In this document: in pieces, positions 61,197 to 64,000 of the stretch | Position numbering within the stretch: the first letter of the stretch is position 1 | Layout of the letters: each line of letters starts with the position of its first letter | DNA from: JAPLUA01 sp964625855 | GTDB taxonomy: Bacteria; Verrucomicrobiota; Verrucomicrobiia; Limisphaerales; UBA8199 | Reading direction: 5' to 3' | Assembly (NCBI GenBank): GCA_964625855.1 | Contig: CAZVFC010000020.1 | Span: forward strand, 78,307-142,306 | DNA: 64,000 nucleotides | Translations under genes and position numbers: made by a program | Notes under the pieces: model-generated | The model's database searches: none | The model's input: only the letters and a program-made list of their open reading frames with translations | What the model was told of the DNA's origin: nothing

Positions 61197-62189
61197 TCAA
61201 TCGGCGCCCGCCGCCTTTGCGATCTGATCGGTCGTCGCCGTTGCTTTGAGGATTTCGCCGACGATAGCGTCCGCCAGATCGCCCCCAATAGGAAAATTCA
61301 TCCGCAGTTGGCCCGTTGGGTCAATGATCAACGTCCGCAGGTTGTGATTGAAGAAGAATCCTTCGCGCTCGAACTTCACCTCAGAAAGCCGGGCCAGCTC
61401 CGCGATCTGCTCCTTGGGACCGGTAAGGAAGCTCCAGTATCGGGGATCATAGTCGTAGCGCTGGCCGTATGCTTTCAGCACGGCCGGGGTGTCGAATTCC
61501 GGATCGAAGCTGACGGACAAAAAGTGCCAGTTAGTGGGGGCGCCGGGCATGCTTCGCAGCTTTCGCACGGCTTCCTCGAAATTCTTCGATAGCCGAGGGC
61601 AATAGTCGGGAATTGGACAGCGGGTGAAGATGAAGGTAATCGCCAGTGCCTGGCCCCGAAATTCGCCCAGCCGGACCGGCTGGCCGAGTTCATTGGTGAA
61701 CGCATAGTCGAGCAGCGGATGCCGCTTTGAACCGACAGCCGGGATTACCGCAGGAGCCACAGGAAGCTCTAAGACGGGGGAGGAGGCTGCGGTTCCGAGG
61801 GTCGCGATATGATCAATCCAACTCTCGTCCTCCGTCACCAACAGGCGAAACGAAACCGCGTCGCCCACTTTTACGCCGGCCAGCTCGTTCGTCGTCTTGA
61901 CCTGGAATGGCATCGTCATCGCCACCATAAACCCGGGGATCGCTTCATGTTGGATGATCACGCGCTGCTCGCTGGGATCAAGGCGCTTCACGACGCCCCG
62001 GACCTGAAATTCTCGCGGTTGCAGCAGCGATGCCAAATTCCCTGCCGCCGGGCCTGGCGGTTCGCGGCAGGCCACCAAACCACACAGCGCAACCAGCCAG
62101 CCCCATCGCCCCAGCTTTGTTGCCGCCTGTATCCCAGCCCGTCTGGGCTGCGCCGAACTATGGTTGGCGCGTCGTGTCAATGGATACAT
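61197..62189 (-). CDS. SCO1/SenC-family copper lipoprotein with N-terminal CusF-like domain
   Basis: 330 residues from the ATG at 62189; in-frame starts farther upstream add non-signal sequence. A lipobox (LVAC, Cys41) marks a periplasm-facing lipoprotein. Residues ~60-130 form a CusF-like copper-binding fold (RGVVKRLDPSEQRVIIQHEA, IPGFMVAMTMPF with His81 and Met88/91/93). Residues ~155-315 are SCO1: RLGEFRGQALAITFIFTRCP, PDYCP (Cys191 and Cys197) and FNHNLRTLIIDP (His282), the three copper ligands. SCO proteins deliver copper to the CuA centre of cytochrome c oxidase or keep its cysteines reduced. The fusion joins a copper-binding module and the inserting module in one chain. It lies head to head with the cupredoxin gene at 62479. 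Confidence 0.92.
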   Translation of the reverse strand: MYPLTRRANHSSAQPRRAGIQAATKLGRWGWLVALCGLVACREPPGPAAGNLASLLQPREFQVRGVVKRLDPSEQRVIIQHEAIPGFMVAMTMPFQVKTTNELAGVKVGDAVSFRLLVTEDESWIDHIATLGTAASSPVLELPVAPAVIPAVGSKRHPLLDYAFTNELGQPVRLGEFRGQALAITFIFTRCPIPDYCPRLSKNFEEAVRKLRSMPGAPTNWHFLSVSFDPEFDTPAVLKAYGQRYDYDPRYWSFLTGPKEQIAELARLSEVKFEREGFFFNHNLRTLIIDPTGQLRMNFPIGGDLADAIVGEILKATATTDQIAKAAGAD

Positions 62190-62478
62190 CGGGTGCATAA
62201 CCAGACATCGGATGATCCAACCCTGGATTGGGTTCCCCGGAAAACGAGCTTTCTCACCAACGCGAGAAATCCAAAAAAGTCGGGAACCGAAAGCCATTCT
62301 CATCACTCTCATTAGCATGAACAGTCCAACGGCACAACGTCCGGGCGGAAGGATGGCGTGGGAACGCCGGCGCTTTCCCAACCTCCGCGCCGCGATTCGG
62401 ACATTGGGGCCATGGCACGTGATTCAAGCCAGATTCGCTGGCGGGCACGAACATTGAAACCACCCAAGACATGATCCT

Positions 62479-64000
62479 ATGAAGAAGCTAACCAACCTAT
62501 TGAATTTCGGGCTGTGGATTGCCGCGCTCATCACCGCAGGCATCGCCCCGGCCGCGACCCACGATGTCAGCATCGTCGGATTTGCCTTCTCCCCTTCGAG
62601 CCTGACGATCAATGTTGGAGACGCCGTGAGATGGACGGAGCGGGACGGGGCTTTCCATTCAACGACGAGCGATACCGGGCTTTGGGACTCCGGCGGTCTG
62701 CCATTCAACGGCACGTTCACTTTCACGTTTAATGCGGAGGGAAACTATCCCTATCATTGCGAGCCGCATCCAGACATGACGGGGAGCGTGACGGTGCAGG
62801 CCAGTGTCAACGAGCCCCCCACCGTCGCGATCACCAGTCCCACCAATGGCGCCAGCTTCACCGCCCCCGCCAGCGTCACTCTGCAGGCCACCGCCAACGA
62901 CAGCGATGGCACGGTGGCGGGTGTGCAGTTCTTCGATGGGGCGACTCTGCTGGGCAACGGCACGGGCGCAAATCCCTACACGCTCCAGGTCAACCTCAGT
63001 CCCGGAGGTCATGCCTTGACCGCTGTGGCTACTGACAACCTCGGCGCTTCGGGCACCTCGGCCGTTGTGAATGTGACAGTCAGCGCCCTGAACATGCCGC
63101 CCAGTGTGACCATCACCAATCCCGTGGACGGCGCCGTCCTGAGCAGTTCCGCGAACCTGGTCATCCGGGCCGACGCCACGGATGCCGATGGCAGCGTGAC
63201 CAACGTCCAATTCTTCGAGGGCCTCGTGTCGTTGGGCAATGACGCCACCAGTCCGTACAGCTTCACAGTGAGGCTCGAAGTTGGCGCGCACACGTTGACC
63301 GCTGTGGCCTACGACAACTTGGGCGCGACGGCGACTTCGGCTCCAGTGAACGTGACGATGGACCGCTACCTGCCACCCATCACCAACGGGGACATCGCCA
63401 TCTTCCTGCAGCCCGTGGCGACCGGCATGGCCGCGCCCCTCTATGCCATCAGCCCGCCCGGCGACACGCACCGGCTGTTCGTGTTGGAGCAAAACGGATT
63501 GGTCCGGATCATCCAGGACGGAACCTTGCTGCCCGGAGCCGCGCTCGATCTCCAGAGCCGCGTGTCGCCGCCCATGAACCCGGCCAATGCCAATGACGAG
63601 CGTGGCTTGCTGGGTCTGGCTTTCCATCCCGGCTTCAACAACCCGGCCAGCCCTGGCTATCGCACACTCTACACCTTCAACAGCGAGTTGATCCCGGCAT
63701 CCACCTCGCCCACTTACCCGGTGCCGACCGCCGCCACCAACAACTTCAAGAACGTTGTCAACGAATGGAAGATTTCAAACACGAACGCCAATGTGGTTGA
63801 CCCCGACTCGCGCCGGGAGGTGATCTCCTTCGGCAAGACCGCCGGCAATCACAACGGGGGCACGATCGCCTTTGGGCCGGATGACTACTTGTACCTCGCG
63901 TTGGGTGACGGCGGCGATGCGAATGACGTGGGCGCAAGCCACCTCGAGCCGGGCGGCAACGCCCAGAACCTGAGCACACCGCTCGGCAAGATGTTGCGGT
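62479..64000 (+). CDS. Secreted cupredoxin, Ig-like and PQQ-sugar dehydrogenase-type protein, 3' end cut by window edge
   Basis: The frame is open from the ATG at 62479 to the right edge (507 codons). A signal peptide (MKKLTNLLNFGLWIAALITA) precedes a plastocyanin-type cupredoxin (~27-107) with type-1 copper ligands His60, Cys94, His97 and Met100 (YHCEPHPDMTG). Two Ig-like (Big/Ig_7 type) domains follow, with repeats of PPTVAITSPTNGASFTAPAS and PPSVTITNPVDGAVLSSSAN. From ~300 a beta-propeller of the soluble glucose/sorbosone dehydrogenase (GSDH) type begins: LYAISPPGDTHRLFVLEQNG, ERGLLGLAFHPGF, AGNHNGGTIAFGPDDYLYLA, LGDGG. A copper electron-carrier domain linked to a PQQ-type sugar oxidase would let oxidation feed electrons outward. 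The active-site calcium and PQQ ligands lie partly beyond the edge. It is divergent from the SCO1 gene. Confidence 0.9.
   Translation, partial: MKKLTNLLNFGLWIAALITAGIAPAATHDVSIVGFAFSPSSLTINVGDAVRWTERDGAFHSTTSDTGLWDSGGLPFNGTFTFTFNAEGNYPYHCEPHPDMTGSVTVQASVNEPPTVAITSPTNGASFTAPASVTLQATANDSDGTVAGVQFFDGATLLGNGTGANPYTLQVNLSPGGHALTAVATDNLGASGTSAVVNVTVSALNMPPSVTITNPVDGAVLSSSANLVIRADATDADGSVTNVQFFEGLVSLGNDATSPYSFTVRLEVGAHTLTAVAYDNLGATATSAPVNVTMDRYLPPITNGDIAIFLQPVATGMAAPLYAISPPGDTHRLFVLEQNGLVRIIQDGTLLPGAALDLQSRVSPPMNPANANDERGLLGLAFHPGFNNPASPGYRTLYTFNSELIPASTSPTYPVPTAATNNFKNVVNEWKISNTNANVVDPDSRREVISFGKTAGNHNGGTIAFGPDDYLYLALGDGGDANDVGASHLEPGGNAQNLSTPLGKMLR

Noticed and set aside
1..64000. tRNA, rRNA or known riboswitch genes
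   Set aside because: No cloverleaf with a GTTCRANNC arm, no rRNA signature and no conserved riboswitch core was recognised on reading both strands. A covariance-model search would be decisive.

Overview
The window (about 60% GC, no rRNA or tRNA gene seen) looks like a chromosomal segment of a free-living Verrucomicrobia-type bacterium of the Pedosphaera/Limisphaera kind. This is inferred from gene style. There are many secreted glycosidases and sialidases, pseudopilins with an A|FTLIELLVV cleavage site, a PEP-CTERM protein, autotransporter-type beta-strand repeats, Calx-beta arrays, an ECF sigma factor beside a Ser/Thr kinase, and few clear Shine-Dalgarno sites. No strain or species can be named.

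Layout. 1-16.7 kb, minus strand: FG-GAP repeat protein (cut by the window edge), secreted TIM-barrel-like protein, pseudopilin, GH38-like mannosidase, a pseudopilin-headed beta-propeller protein, decayed uroporphyrinogen-decarboxylase-like and sialidase genes, an intact sialidase, a ceramidase-like lipoprotein and another pseudopilin. 17.3-20 kb: a GntR/LacI chimeric regulator facing a GH172-like (DUF2961) enzyme. 20.5-31.6 kb, plus strand: PEP-CTERM protein, a paralogue with Ig/LamG domains, the scar of a second sialidase gene, and a 2478-residue metalloprotease with ten Calx-beta domains. 32-36 kb: coiled-coil protein, Kef-type antiporter, hypB and hypA. 36.5-43.2 kb: kinase plus ECF sigma, then glycolate oxidase glcD and glcF. 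43.2-55 kb, minus: TPR protein, YchF-like DUF933 protein without a P-loop, TMTC-like membrane protein with TPRs, and a 1922-residue beta-strand repeat protein. 55.3-57.2 kb: a DruA/ISAs1 fusion transposase broken by a frameshift. 57.7-64 kb: GH30 xylanase-like enzyme, truncated propeller gene, SCO1/CusF lipoprotein, and a cupredoxin/PQQ-sugar-dehydrogenase protein cut by the right edge.

How the genes may work together: most products are exported and suit use of complex glycans (mannosides, sialic-acid-like sugars, fructan or arabinan-type glycans, xylan). In the first 16.7 kb, pseudopilin-headed genes lie directly upstream of secreted enzymes with overlaps or very short gaps. They share a conserved leader of about 50 bp.

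The most unusual content is non-coding. (1) A conserved leader with the inverted repeat TGTCT-N6/7-AGACA precedes all three pseudopilin-headed genes, and an orphan copy follows the GH38-like gene. (2) A family of intergenic hairpins has arms that are themselves tandem arrays with an exact 11-nt period (4956, 20161, 36279 and 60851, plus a one-armed copy at 49140). (3) A second family has a 7-nt period (39214, 40135, and one-armed at 43201 and 45967). In two cases it supplies the stop codon of the neighbouring gene. I know of no described function for these arrays.
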